A stretch of DNA of 64,000 bases from Streptomyces sp. NBC_00464 (GCF_036013915.1 NZ_CP107900.1:62001-126000); one strand, 5' to 3'; counted from the stretch's first letter, positions 34,734-43,180 are shown. Numbers and translations: made by a program. Notes: a model not told the origin generated them from the letters alone.

Positions 34734-34853
34734 CGCGGTTCCCTTTCCCCGTACGGTCCAGCGGCGCAGCCTGCGCCCCAACAGGGGGATGCCCACGGAG
34801 CAAAAGCCGGCCCTTCTGCGGGCGAGCATGGCACGCACCCTTGATCTCAAGGA

Positions 34854-34897
34854 GGTGACAAGTGGCGGTGACATTCCGAATGTCACCGGCCGATGTC
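34854..34897. promoter_or_regulatory. Operator-like GTGACA array with perfect palindrome
   Basis: The palindrome GGTGACATTC-C-GAATGTCACC (34867-34887) is flanked by further half-sites GGTGACA (34855) and ATGTCAC (34892). It lies upstream of the Xre/TPR gene and just beyond the 3' end of the kinase gene. Autoregulation is the simplest reading. Confidence 0.6.
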
Positions 34898-34970
34898 ACT
34901 TTCCGCAGTCGCAGTGCCCAAGCACGGTCATGTCCATTGAGTGCCGGGAGTTGCGGGTGGGAGGTGGGAG

Positions 34971-35678
34971 TCAATGAGGGCCGCCATCGGAAGGACGTGT
35001 GCGGCGAAGTTTCGCCAGGACATCTTCCGGCTCTCCGACGTACGCGATGTGCGGCTCGTCAGCGGTCGGCGCCTCGAAGCGGTTCGCATGGCGAATCAGG
35101 TCGTCCTCACTGAACGAGATGCTGTTGGCGTCGACCAGAGACCTCGCGTTGCGCTCTCGGATCCTTTCCCAGCGCACCTCGTGAGGTGCAGGCAGGTAGA
35201 TCAGTACAGGCTCACCGCCGGCCTCCAGGACGGTCGCTGCCCACAAGGTGCGCTCTTCCCGGGTCCAGAACCCGTGGTCGACTACGACTTCGTGTCCAGC
35301 CGCCAGGAGCTGCTGTACCTCAAGGGCGATGTCCTTGAGGACGGGTGCCTCCCGGACAAGGAACTCACCACGGGGGAAGTCACGACCGTAGTGTCCGTAG
35401 CGGCGGAACATCTCCTCATCAGGGCAAAGACGCCGAAAGCCGGTGTTCTCCAAGGCGCGGGCGAGGGTCGTTTTGCCAGCACCCTGCAGGCCAGTCATGA
35501 GGATTGCGCGGGGCGCCGGTCCCGGACGTCCGGCCAGGGCCTTGGAGATGCGGCTAATCTCGAATCGTCCTTCCAGAGTCGAGGTCTCGTTGCGTTCTGC
35601 TTGCAAGAGTTCGCCGAGGCGCCCCTCAAGGCAGTGAACGAGGGTGTCGTCCAGGAGGACGGCGTCGTCGGCGGTCAC
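34971..35678 (-). CDS. P-loop kinase / AAA_33-type ATP-binding protein
   Basis: 235 residues from a GTG overlapping the GntR stop. Walker A GLQGAGKTT near residue 65; a second motif HEVVVDHGFWTREER and a lid Arg cluster (WERIRERNARSL) fit small-molecule kinases of the zeta-toxin/AAA_33 group. The substrate is unknown. Coupling to the GntR regulator suggests the two work together. Confidence 0.75.
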   Translation of the reverse strand: MTADDAVLLDDTLVHCLEGRLGELLQAERNETSTLEGRFEISRISKALAGRPGPAPRAILMTGLQGAGKTTLARALENTGFRRLCPDEEMFRRYGHYGRDFPRGEFLVREAPVLKDIALEVQQLLAAGHEVVVDHGFWTREERTLWAATVLEAGGEPVLIYLPAPHEVRWERIRERNARSLVDANSISFSEDDLIRHANRFEAPTADEPHIAYVGEPEDVLAKLRRTRPSDGGPH

Positions 35679-36439
35679 CGACGTATCTCGGACGTGGTGC
35701 GCCGCGTGCGGCCAGGAGCGCCCAGGTCCACGCCGTATTCAAGGAGTTGGCCATCAGCGTCGAGGAACCTGGCGGTCAGCACCAGGATCGCCGCGACGGT
35801 TTCGGCGTCCAGCTCCAGCAGTTCCAGGTCCTCCTCCGTGGCGATGCGAGCGGATTCCTCATCAACGCGCTGCTCGACCTGCCGCCCGGTGGCTTCAGCG
35901 ATGAGGTCCAGCGACAACCCGCCTTTAAGGCGTTCGCTCCGTGCGAGCTCAGGCAGCACATGGGGCTGCGCGAACTCTGACGGGATCCAGGACGTTGAGT
36001 GGGAGACGATCCCGTGAGCATCCCGGTAGACGCGGCTTCGGCGTACAACGTCGTCACCAGGGTCGATGCCGAGCACATGGGCGACGTCTTTGGGGGCCGA
36101 CACCATCCCAGCGGTGTGGCCGGAGGACTTCTCGCCCGCACCCCACGACGACTTTGTCTTGCTGCTGCGGTCATGACGCTCCGACCCCGAGGCGAGCGAC
36201 ACGGGCCGCGCCATGACTTCAGTGCCGACGCCCGGGATGCCATTGACCAGGTTCTCGTCTCGCAGCAGCTTCATAGCGCGGTCAGCCGTTGCCGTGCTGA
36301 CCTTCCACTGATCCGCCAGAGTCCGGATGCTCGGCAGCAGGTCGCCTGGCGCGAGCTCCCCGGAGCCAATGAGGTCGCGGTAGTGGCCTGCGATGCGCGC
36401 GTATGGCGGCCGGTTGTCGGCCCTCGGTTTCCCTGGCAT
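35675..36439 (-). CDS. GntR-family regulator (HutC/UTRA, KorSA-like)
   Basis: 254 residues from the ATG of MPGKPRADNRPPYARIAGHY. The winged helix is LLPSIRTLADQWKVSTATAD then AMKLLRDENLV. A UTRA-type effector domain follows (DPGDDVVRRSRVYRDAHGIV, RQVEQRVDEESARIATEEDL). This group includes KorSA-type repressors that hold Streptomyces integrative elements quiet. The upstream region carries three ACCTGA repeats spaced 10 bases apart, its probable operator. Confidence 0.85.
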   Translation of the reverse strand: MPGKPRADNRPPYARIAGHYRDLIGSGELAPGDLLPSIRTLADQWKVSTATADRAMKLLRDENLVNGIPGVGTEVMARPVSLASGSERHDRSSKTKSSWGAGEKSSGHTAGMVSAPKDVAHVLGIDPGDDVVRRSRVYRDAHGIVSHSTSWIPSEFAQPHVLPELARSERLKGGLSLDLIAEATGRQVEQRVDEESARIATEEDLELLELDAETVAAILVLTARFLDADGQLLEYGVDLGAPGRTRRTTSEIRR

Positions 36440-36475
36440 GTCGCCTCGCCCCTTCTTCTCCTGTCTAGGTGCCTC

Positions 36476-36516
36476 ACTATACCGCTTGACACCTGAGGGT
36501 ACCTGAGGCAACCTGA
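36476..36516. promoter_or_regulatory. GntR promoter/operator with helical-phase direct repeats
   Basis: ACCTGA starts at 36491, 36501 and 36511, exactly one helical turn apart. On the minus strand a TATAGT -10-like box lies at 36481-36476. No other element was recognised in the 36440-36758 gap. Confidence 0.65.
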
Positions 36517-36758
36517 TGTAAGTAAGGCGCCGGTGACCCTCTCGGGACACCGAGTAGTCGAACCACCGCAGGAGTTGTTCGCCCTTCGGGGCGGCCGGGG
36601 TGATGGCAACACCAAATCCCCCGGACTTCTCAACTCACTTGCAGCACGTCGCAGCGCATGCGCTGTCCGTCCTCCAGGACGCCGGATCTCCCGTGCGACC
36701 TGGCGGGCGGAGAGAGCACCGCGACGCAACCACTCCCCGCAGCGAGCAAGGAGAGACC

Positions 36759-37559
36759 ATGACCATCACCACGACGCCGACTGCCAAACGGCGGAAGACC
36801 AGGACCCGGACGAAGCGGGTCAGCAGCCGCCCCGCGATCGTCGTCTCGCAGATGCTCCCGAACCTGATCGACCTGCTGCCCGGAACCGAGAGCCTGGTCT
36901 GCCCGGACTGCGAGACCTGGTGCCCCATCACCGGGCAGAACAGCGCCACCCCGAAGCTCGTCCCCCACCACACCAACCCCGCCGGCACTTCCGAGGCGCG
37001 CCGGTGCAGCGGGAGTAACCGCCGGGTGTTACTCGACCTGACGATCCCGCAGTGGCACCAGCTGCTGGCCGACGCCATCAAGGAGACGTCGTCCCGGCGC
37101 GCGACCAACGTCCTGCGTAAGCCGAAGACGGCCCTGGCCCCGGCAATGTCGCAGATGACGCCACCCCCGATCACAGCCGAGACGACCCGTAAGGCGTACC
37201 GCGCCCACACCAAGGGGTGCGGCGCCTGCACCGGTCAGACCCGCTGCGCCGAAGGGCGGCGGCTGGCCGAGACCTATGTCCGTGTGGTGCGGCAGGAGCC
37301 GCGGCGTCAGCAGATCCGTGCAGCTTTCGCTCGGGAGCGGGCGCGCTTCGACCGGCTCTACGTTGCGCATGCAGCGAAGAACCGAGCGGCTGAGTGGGCC
37401 AAGCAGGCCGAAACGAAGGTCAAGGCGAACGAGCTGGCCAAGAAGGCGGGGACGGCAGCCGAGGAGTTCAACAACGTGTGCCGGATCCGGCCCGTGGGCG
37501 CACTCTCCGAGTTCCGCGGTCCCCACGTCCCGCTCAGGCACCTTCGTATCACTACCTGA
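36759..37559 (+). CDS. AICE/plasmid hypothetical protein with Cys motifs
   Basis: 266 residues from the ATG of MTITTTPTAKRRKTRT, with AAGGAGAG upstream. A possible zinc site (CPDCETWCP) near residue 48 and a second Cys group (CGACTGQTRC) lie in a basic, helical protein ending in an Ala/Lys coiled stretch (AEWAKQAETKVKANELAKKA). The family is one of the uncharacterised proteins of Streptomyces mobile elements. Confidence 0.6.
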   Translation: MTITTTPTAKRRKTRTRTKRVSSRPAIVVSQMLPNLIDLLPGTESLVCPDCETWCPITGQNSATPKLVPHHTNPAGTSEARRCSGSNRRVLLDLTIPQWHQLLADAIKETSSRRATNVLRKPKTALAPAMSQMTPPPITAETTRKAYRAHTKGCGACTGQTRCAEGRRLAETYVRVVRQEPRRQQIRAAFARERARFDRLYVAHAAKNRAAEWAKQAETKVKANELAKKAGTAAEEFNNVCRIRPVGALSEFRGPHVPLRHLRITT

Positions 37560-37580
37560 TCCGAATACCGCGACGAACGA

Positions 37581-37628
37581 CCACGGCCGCCGCCATACCC
37601 GAGGTGATCGGGATGGCGGCGGCCGTGG
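37581..37628. terminator. Strong hairpin after the 36759 gene
   Basis: A perfect 16-base arm CCACGGCCGCCGCCAT and its complement enclose a ~15-base loop. There is no T-tract, as is usual in Streptomyces. Confidence 0.7.
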
Positions 37629-37668
37629 CTGCTCGTACAGCAGTCACAGGGGCACTGGCCCTGAACGC

Positions 37669-37704
37669 GACGAACCCCCGGGGTTGCACCCCCGGGGGTT
37701 CGTC
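37669..37704. terminator. Second strong hairpin
   Basis: Perfect arms GACGAACCCCCGGGG and complement around a 6-base loop, followed by TTCG. It isolates the WhiB-like gene from the upstream gene. Confidence 0.7.
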
Positions 37705-37739
37705 TTCGCAGCTCACCCTCTGTAGAAGGGGATCTACGC

Positions 37740-38705
37740 ATGCACAGGATGACATCCACTCAGGCTCGGCATACGCGCCGGGCCGTACTCCAGTCCGCGC
37801 TGGACACTGGCGCCCGCTGCTTCGGCGCCGATCCGGACAACTGGTTCCGTGCCGACCGTGAGCCGTACATCGAATGGCAGGCCCGCCGCGCGGAGGCAGT
37901 CCGCTTCTGCGCCGGCTGCCCGGTAAAGGCCGCCTGCGAGGAACTTGCCCTGCGTAACGGCGACGGTGACGCGGATGCCGACGATCTGGTCCGTGGGGGT
38001 CGGACGGGCCAGGAACTCGCGGCCATGCGTGCGGCCCAGGCTGAGAGCCTGGCGGCCGCGGGCGACGCCGACCAGGACACCGAGCAGCGCGAACTGCGCA
38101 ACCTGACGGTGCTGGTTCAGAAGGAGGTCACTTCCTCTCTGGACCGCCAGAAGGACGGGAGGCGGCTGCCGGCCTCTCAGGTCCAGGCCGAGCAGAATCA
38201 GCTGGTGCAGATGCTCACCGCCCGGATCGGCGACGTCCGTTCGGCCCGCCGGGCCCGTATCGGCTGGGGGGGTCGCGGCATGAGCGCCACCACCCTCATC
38301 CCTCGCGCCGGGATCGCTGACGACATGAGCCGCGACGACGACGCCCGCGGCTACGAGCGTGACGAGACCGACCAGTTCCACCAGGTCCTCTGGCACCTCG
38401 TGGGCGACGGCGACGACCGGGCCCGGGCCGCAGGCCGTCAGGCGCGGCGCACCCTCGCTGAGATGGACCCCGGCTACGAGCGGCAGCCGGTGCTCGTCCT
38501 CACCCGCCCACTCACCTTCCGGTCGGCGGGCGACGCGTGCGTGCTGTGCGGCTACTGGACGTGCCGCTGCGGCACTGCGGCCCACGAGCCCGGCCTGTTG
38601 CCGGTCACGCAGAACACCCTGCAGTGCGACCAGTGCGGGGGAAGGTTCGGTTTCGCGCCCGGCATCGGGTGGACCTGCGACGCCTGTAAGGCCATCGGGC
38701 GCTGA
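37740..38705 (+). CDS. WhiB-like iron-sulphur protein fused to a zinc-ribbon tail
   Basis: 321 residues. The N-terminal domain has the WhiB cysteine set (RCFGADPDNWF, then CAGCPVKAACEELA) and the following Gly turn (DDLVRGGRTGQEL). Residues ~110-180 are helical. From MSATTLIPRAG (38281, itself a possible internal start) a second domain ends with CVLCGYWTCRCG and CDQCGG...CDAC, a double zinc ribbon. WhiB-like proteins are actinobacterial redox-responsive regulators; element-borne copies are known. The extended tail is unusual. Confidence 0.7.
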   Translation: MHRMTSTQARHTRRAVLQSALDTGARCFGADPDNWFRADREPYIEWQARRAEAVRFCAGCPVKAACEELALRNGDGDADADDLVRGGRTGQELAAMRAAQAESLAAAGDADQDTEQRELRNLTVLVQKEVTSSLDRQKDGRRLPASQVQAEQNQLVQMLTARIGDVRSARRARIGWGGRGMSATTLIPRAGIADDMSRDDDARGYERDETDQFHQVLWHLVGDGDDRARAAGRQARRTLAEMDPGYERQPVLVLTRPLTFRSAGDACVLCGYWTCRCGTAAHEPGLLPVTQNTLQCDQCGGRFGFAPGIGWTCDACKAIGR

Positions 38706-38720
38706 GTCGGATACATCGCG

Positions 38721-38750
38721 CCCGTACCGCTCAGCGCCAAACGGTACGGG
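38721..38750. terminator. Hairpin after the WhiB-like gene
   Basis: CCCGTACCG and its perfect complement around a 12-base loop, 16 bases after the stop codon. Confidence 0.6.
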
Positions 38751-38793
38751 CCATCGCCGCGCTCGGGTTGGCTCACCCGATCACCCTCGCCCT

Positions 38794-38824
38794 CCTGGCG
38801 GCCGCCGCAACGGCGGCCGCCAGG
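38794..38824. terminator. 14-base perfect hairpin
   Basis: CCTGGCGGCCGCCG and its complement with a 3-base loop, upstream of the 55-aa gene. It could be a terminator or attenuator. Confidence 0.55.
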
Positions 38825-38889
38825 GCGTGGGACGCAGGCCACCCCGTCGCCGACACCCACCCCCGCACCACTGAGAGGCACTACCCCCG

Positions 38890-39057
38890 ATGGCTGATGA
38901 CCTGCACGCCCGCTACATGGACGCCACCGAGACCTGGCGCACCCACCGAGCGGCCTGCACCACCTGCCAGCCCGGCGCCTTCTGCAAGGCCGGCGCATTG
39001 CTCGCCGAGCGCTTCGAACGCTTACAGGACGCCTACCTGAACCGCCGCCGCACCTGA
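38890..39057 (+). CDS. Small Cys-containing protein (55 aa)
   Basis: MADDLHARYMDATETWRTHR followed by CTTCQPGAFCKAG. The CxxC-x6-C pattern and helical flanks are those of small zinc-binding proteins common in Streptomyces integrative elements. A GAGAGG lies upstream. Confidence 0.55.
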   Translation: MADDLHARYMDATETWRTHRAACTTCQPGAFCKAGALLAERFERLQDAYLNRRRT

Positions 39058-39072
39058 CCCGATCGGAGACCG

Positions 39073-39393
39073 ATGATGCTCACCCTTCTTCAGTACCGCG
39101 ACGACCACGGCGATCCGGCCACCTGGATGCCCGCCGACATCGAGAGCTACCTCGTCATCGGCGACATCGCCCCGCCAGCTCCGCTCCCCTATAGCTACGC
39201 GGAGATGCAGACCCTCGCAGCCGATCACCAGCGCTCCGTCGACCGGCAGCAGTCGGTCGCCGACCGGCTGGCTGCCGACGGGCACGCGACAGCGGCGGGC
39301 ATCTGGCTGCGCAGGGCCCGGGAGTCCCGCGAGCTCGCGGCCGCCGCACGGTGGGGCTACCCGCACTACGAATCGGTCCTCAACGGCTGGTGA
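39073..39393 (+). CDS. Small hypothetical protein (106 aa)
   Basis: Starts ATGATG after the leader GATCGGAGACCG, the same leader used at 39692. Soluble helical protein (YSYAEMQTLAADHQRSVDRQ). Not recognised. Confidence 0.5.
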   Translation: MMLTLLQYRDDHGDPATWMPADIESYLVIGDIAPPAPLPYSYAEMQTLAADHQRSVDRQQSVADRLAADGHATAAGIWLRRARESRELAAAARWGYPHYESVLNGW

Positions 39394-39505
39394 ACCCAGG
39401 TCCCTGCGTTGCCTGTCGTGCCGCTGTCCGTCCGGCGGCACTGCGGGGAGCGCTGGGCTCAGCCCTGCTCCACTAACCCACCCGAAGTATCGAAGGGACC
39501 ACTTC

Positions 39506-39583
39506 ATGTTCATCACCGCCACGGTCGCGCAGCAGTCCGGCGACGAGGAGACCACCATCCGTATACCGCTCGACGAGGTCTGA
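39506..39583 (+). CDS. Very short ORF (25 aa)
   Basis: MFITATVAQQSGDEETTIRI then PLDEV, after a GAAGGGA site. It lies between two better genes of the same strand and just before a strong hairpin, so a real leader-like or small peptide gene is possible. Confidence 0.35.
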   Translation: MFITATVAQQSGDEETTIRIPLDEV

Positions 39584-39602
39584 CTCTGACGGCTGCCTGA
39601 TC

Positions 39603-39648
39603 CGCGAAGCACCCCTGACCAGCACCACGGTCGGGGGTGCTTCGCGGT
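39603..39648. terminator. Hairpin after the 25-aa ORF
   Basis: GCGAAGCACCCC and its perfect complement enclose an 18-22 base loop. Confidence 0.65.
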
Positions 39649-39691
39649 GAAGGGGAGCCGGACAGCCCGGACCAGTACGGATCGGAGACCG

Positions 39692-39853
39692 ATGATGAAG
39701 AAGCGCTCGACCATCAAGTTGCCCCGTATCGCCCCCGCGCAGCAGACCGCCCCGGCGGATACGCCGGCAACGGCGAAGCCGGAACCGAAGCCGGACGACC
39801 GGGCACGCGGAACCGTCGTATTCCGCACGGGCTTCTACCCGCCGACGGACTGA
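39692..39853 (+). CDS. Small basic/Pro-rich protein (53 aa)
   Basis: MMKKRSTIKLPRIAPAQQTA onward, ending FRTGFYPPTD. Leader GATCGGAGACCG as at 39073. Not recognised. Confidence 0.45.
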   Translation: MMKKRSTIKLPRIAPAQQTAPADTPATAKPEPKPDDRARGTVVFRTGFYPPTD

Positions 39854-40061
39854 CTGCAGCCCCCTGCTGGCGTCGCGCACGCCTGCCGTCGACACCCCTT
39901 GAGCACCAGCGGTGCTGCCGGCCCCGCGGCTGCCGTCGCTGACTGATCCGGGCAGTTCCGACCGCCAGCCAGCGGCCGGAGCTGCCCGCCCCCGGGGGCG
40001 ACTGACCGAACCATCCGTGAACCGCCGCCCCTCGGGCGGCATCGACCTGGAAGGAGGCGGC

Positions 40062-42272
40062 GTGGCCGCCGCACGAACTCGTAAGAGGTCCACCGTCAGC
40101 AAGAAGGTGGCCGCATCCGCGGTTACGCAGCCCACCGCCTCCATCACCCCCGACGCTTCCCTGGCTCCGGCCGGGACTACGGAGACGGAGGTGGAGGTGG
40201 AGGCGGACAGCGAGGCGCTGCCCCGCATTGCGGACGCCCGGGACAGGGCCGCCGACGTCATCGACATCGCGCGTCAGGAGGCTGCGGACCTTCAGGCGGC
40301 AGCCGAGACTGCGGCCGGGCGCACCGTGTCTGCGGCCGACGAGCGGGTCGCCGTGTTGTTGGCCGAGGCGCAGAACCGCGCCGCGGGCATCACCGCGGAC
40401 GCTGAGCAGGAGGTCGCGGCCCAGCGCGCGGCCGCGGCAAGGGACATGGAGGCAGCGCGCGGCGAGGCCGACCGCCTTCTGGCCGAGGCCCGCGACCGTG
40501 CCGAGAACCTGGTGGCACAGGCCCGTGCGCAGGTCACCGACCTCACCGAGTTGGCGGCTACCGACCGCGACGCGACCGGAAAGGCGATCGCGGAGCTGCG
40601 CCGTCTGGCGGAGACCGACCTCATTGAGATCAGTGCCATGGTCGACCAGCGCCGAGCCGAGGCCGGCCAGATTCTGGCCCGCGCCCGGGAGCAGGCCGAC
40701 GCGCTGGTGACTGTGGCGCAGCGGGAGGTCGATCAGGCCCGCGAGCGGTTCGCTCAGCTCGCGGCGACGGCGGCTGACCAGTACGACGGCCGCCGTGCGG
40801 AGGCAGAGACGCTGTATGCGGACGCGGTCAGGGCCGCGGATGACCGGCGTCGCGAGGCCGGCGAGCGCGTTGCTGCCGCGCACATCGAGGCGGAGACGGC
40901 CCGGACCGAGTTGCGGACGAAGCTGCGCGAGCTCACCGACCGGTTCGACGCGGAGGCCGCTACCAAGCGCAAGGCCCTCGCCGACGAACTCGCCGGCCTC
41001 AAGCAGGCGTGCGACACGCAGCGCGAGCGGCTACGGGAGGACGCCAGGACTGTCGCAGTGCAGTTGCGGGAGGCCTCCCAGAGGGAGGCCGACCGCATCA
41101 CCACCGAGGCGGAGCGCAAGGCGAAGGGCGTCACCGACCGGGCGCAGGCCGATGAGGCCCGCGCCCGCCGGCTGCTGGATGAGGCCCGTCAGGCGAAGCG
41201 AGCCAACTCGCGCTGGCGCGGCTGGCAGCAGAACCTCAGCCGCAAGGCGTGGAAGACCGCACCGTGGATCGCGCTCGCCGCCGGCGTCGGTCTCGCCGCC
41301 TCCGGCGAGTACGAGCTGGCCCGCATGGTCGGCATCAACCAGTACGTCGCGCCGCTGCTGCCGGTCAGCATCGACGTCTACTGCGTCACCGCGTTCCGGG
41401 CCAAGCAGGACATCCCCTACGCGCTGCTGCTGATGGCGTCGGCGAACGTGACCTTCCACCTGTCCGAGCAGGCTCACATCGTCCAGGACGGCCAGTCGGC
41501 TCCGTGGCTGCTGACGACGTTCGTCGTCCTGATCTTCGTGGCCGTCATCTGGCGCGTCCACACGCTCATGCACGACGACAGTACGGACGGGCACGGCAGT
41601 ACGGCTGCCGCGGACGCCCGTACAGGAACAGACGGCACAAACGGAATGCCTGCCCGTACAGGTACGCACCGGCGTACCGACGGCTCGGACACTGCGTCGT
41701 CCAGCCGTACAGGGGCCGCGAACTCTGACCCGTACGCCGGGCACAACGCGGTTCGGCCGGACGGCAGGGGCGCTGGATGGGACGGTACGGATTCTGTACG
41801 CCCCGCCTCGCACCCGCCGCACGACGGCGGGGCCGAAGCGGCCGTGACCAGGGCGTACAGCGACCGTACAGGCGGCGTACACACCACCCCCGAAAGTACG
41901 GCGCGTACAGGTGCAGCGGGTGTGGGGCGTACAGGTACGGCCAGTTCGGCCGTACAGGCGCGCGCAGGGACGGTCAGCGTCCGTACACAGACCGGCAGGG
42001 ACGGTGTTCCGGGTGCCCGTACAGGTACGGCCGCCGCGTCCTCTCGTGCAACCGGAACGGGCCGTGCGCCGGGCGCGGACCGTCCCGGTACGCCTGTACG
42101 GACGGACGAGGAACTCCTGCCGCTCGTACAGGAACTGCCGCGTGACCCGGACGGCTTCGTCACCCTCTACCAGGCCCGCAACAAGCTCTCCGTCAACAAC
42201 AACCGCGCAGTACGCCTGCTCTCCAAGGCCGGCCTGCTGCGCCCCGAGGACGCGGACAAACACCTGACGTGA
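40062..42272 (+). CDS. SpdB-like membrane protein: long coiled coil, DUF2637-type membrane domain, C-terminal HTH
   Basis: 736 residues from a GTG with AAGGAGG five bases upstream. Residues ~50-395 form an Ala/Glu/Arg coiled coil. Four hydrophobic segments follow (APWIALAAGVGLAASGEYEL, YVAPLLPVSIDVYCVTAF, ALLLMASANVTFHL, PWLLTTFVVLIFVAVIW), then a low-complexity RTGT-rich linker and a terminal winged-helix-like DGFVTLYQARNKLSVNNNRA. Spd proteins spread transferred plasmid between mycelial compartments with the FtsK-like TraB/TraSA. The linker DNA carries the CGTACAGG cluster. Confidence 0.75.
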   Translation: MAAARTRKRSTVSKKVAASAVTQPTASITPDASLAPAGTTETEVEVEADSEALPRIADARDRAADVIDIARQEAADLQAAAETAAGRTVSAADERVAVLLAEAQNRAAGITADAEQEVAAQRAAAARDMEAARGEADRLLAEARDRAENLVAQARAQVTDLTELAATDRDATGKAIAELRRLAETDLIEISAMVDQRRAEAGQILARAREQADALVTVAQREVDQARERFAQLAATAADQYDGRRAEAETLYADAVRAADDRRREAGERVAAAHIEAETARTELRTKLRELTDRFDAEAATKRKALADELAGLKQACDTQRERLREDARTVAVQLREASQREADRITTEAERKAKGVTDRAQADEARARRLLDEARQAKRANSRWRGWQQNLSRKAWKTAPWIALAAGVGLAASGEYELARMVGINQYVAPLLPVSIDVYCVTAFRAKQDIPYALLLMASANVTFHLSEQAHIVQDGQSAPWLLTTFVVLIFVAVIWRVHTLMHDDSTDGHGSTAAADARTGTDGTNGMPARTGTHRRTDGSDTASSSRTGAANSDPYAGHNAVRPDGRGAGWDGTDSVRPASHPPHDGGAEAAVTRAYSDRTGGVHTTPESTARTGAAGVGRTGTASSAVQARAGTVSVRTQTGRDGVPGARTGTAAASSRATGTGRAPGADRPGTPVRTDEELLPLVQELPRDPDGFVTLYQARNKLSVNNNRAVRLLSKAGLLRPEDADKHLT
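41618..42131 (+). repeat. CGTACAGG repeat cluster (candidate transfer-ATPase recognition locus)
   Basis: CCGTACAGG occurs at 41618, 41654, 41705, 41864, 41950 and 42017, inverted at 42093, with GCGTACAGG at 41902 and 41937 and TCGTACAGG at about 42124. Most fall in the same reading frame as Arg-Thr-Gly codons, using ACA and CGT, which are unusual choices here. Confidence 0.75.
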
Positions 42273-42293
42273 TCCGCCGTCCGGCACACACCA

Positions 42294-42330
42294 GTGAGGG
42301 CCAGCCCATCGGAAGTGGGCTGGCCCTCGC
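42294..42330. terminator. Terminator hairpin after the spd-like gene
   Basis: GTGAGGGCCAGCCCA is followed after 7 bases by TGGGCTGGCCCTCGC; one wobble in 15 pairs. Confidence 0.7.
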
Positions 42331-42386
42331 TGCGACTGCCGGAAGACAGTCGACAGCCCCTCAAGTACAGCAGGAGGAAACCCGCC

Positions 42387-42863
42387 GTGAACAGCAACGA
42401 CCCGAATCACGCACCTCTGCGCGATGTGGCGCAGAACCCGGAGGCAACCGCCCGGTACCTGGCCGATGTTCAGCGGGTCCTGCTGGATATCGGCAGGAAC
42501 CTGGAGGCCCTGGCTGCGGAGACCCGCGTGCACTGCCGCGACACCCACGTCGAAGGCGACCGGTTCTTCGACGCCTGGATGCGTGCTCAGCCCGTGGAAA
42601 AGGCCCTCAAGGGCGTGCTCAAGCACGTCGAGGGTGTTACGAAAGGCCTGGAAAAGAGCGCATTCAGGCGTCGCGCCCACGATGAGGCGGTCTTGAATAC
42701 CGCCAAGAAAAGGAAGGAAAAGGCGCTGGAAAAGAAGCGCAAGAATGCCCCGCCCCTGCAGGCCGCCCCGAAGCATCTGCCGGATCAGGGCGCACACAAC
42801 CAGGATTCCGACTATGGTGGTCCCACGTCGATTTACGACCTGGGTGACAGGGAGTCGGCGTGA
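42387..42863 (+). CDS. Transfer-region hypothetical protein (158 aa)
   Basis: From the GTG of VNSNDPNHAPLRDVAQNPEA, preceded by AGGAGG. Helical and Lys-rich (AVLNTAKKRKEKALEKKRKN). Overlaps the next gene by GTGA. Probably an accessory of conjugation; not recognised. Confidence 0.55.
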   Translation: MNSNDPNHAPLRDVAQNPEATARYLADVQRVLLDIGRNLEALAAETRVHCRDTHVEGDRFFDAWMRAQPVEKALKGVLKHVEGVTKGLEKSAFRRRAHDEAVLNTAKKRKEKALEKKRKNAPPLQAAPKHLPDQGAHNQDSDYGGPTSIYDLGDRESA

Positions 42864-43168
42864 CGCGCCCCCTCAGCAGTGCCGAACGCTCCATTCAAGG
42901 ACGAAACGGCTGGCTGCAGGAAGAAGAGCGCAAGGCGATCGAAAGCCGCGGCGATATCGGCCGGATGGAATTCTGGCTCCGCGTCACTCGGTCCGAAATC
43001 ACGAAGGAAGTCAAATCCGGTCGCGCCGATGTTATTACGGCATTCACGCTGGTCTGTCGCCTCTTCAGGATGGTGCTGGAGAAGCGGCAAGCGGGCGATC
43101 CGCGACTGTTCGACCACCTGATGCAGTACGCGGACACCGTCCTCAAGCAGCACGGACCGCGTAACTGA
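42860..43168 (+). CDS. Transfer-region hypothetical protein (102 aa)
   Basis: GTG start coupled to the upstream stop. Soluble helical protein (GDIGRMEFWLRVTRSEITKE). Its codons are less GC-biased than those around it. No family recognised. Confidence 0.55.
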   Translation: MTRPLSSAERSIQGRNGWLQEEERKAIESRGDIGRMEFWLRVTRSEITKEVKSGRADVITAFTLVCRLFRMVLEKRQAGDPRLFDHLMQYADTVLKQHGPRN

Positions 43169-43180
43169 GCGTCACCCACG

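Noticed and set aside
34862..35113. 83-codon plus-strand ORF with a perfect AGGAGGTGACAA ribosome site
   Set aside because: It starts within the GTGACA operator array and then runs antisense through the kinase gene. The ribosome-site match is explained by the operator half-sites.
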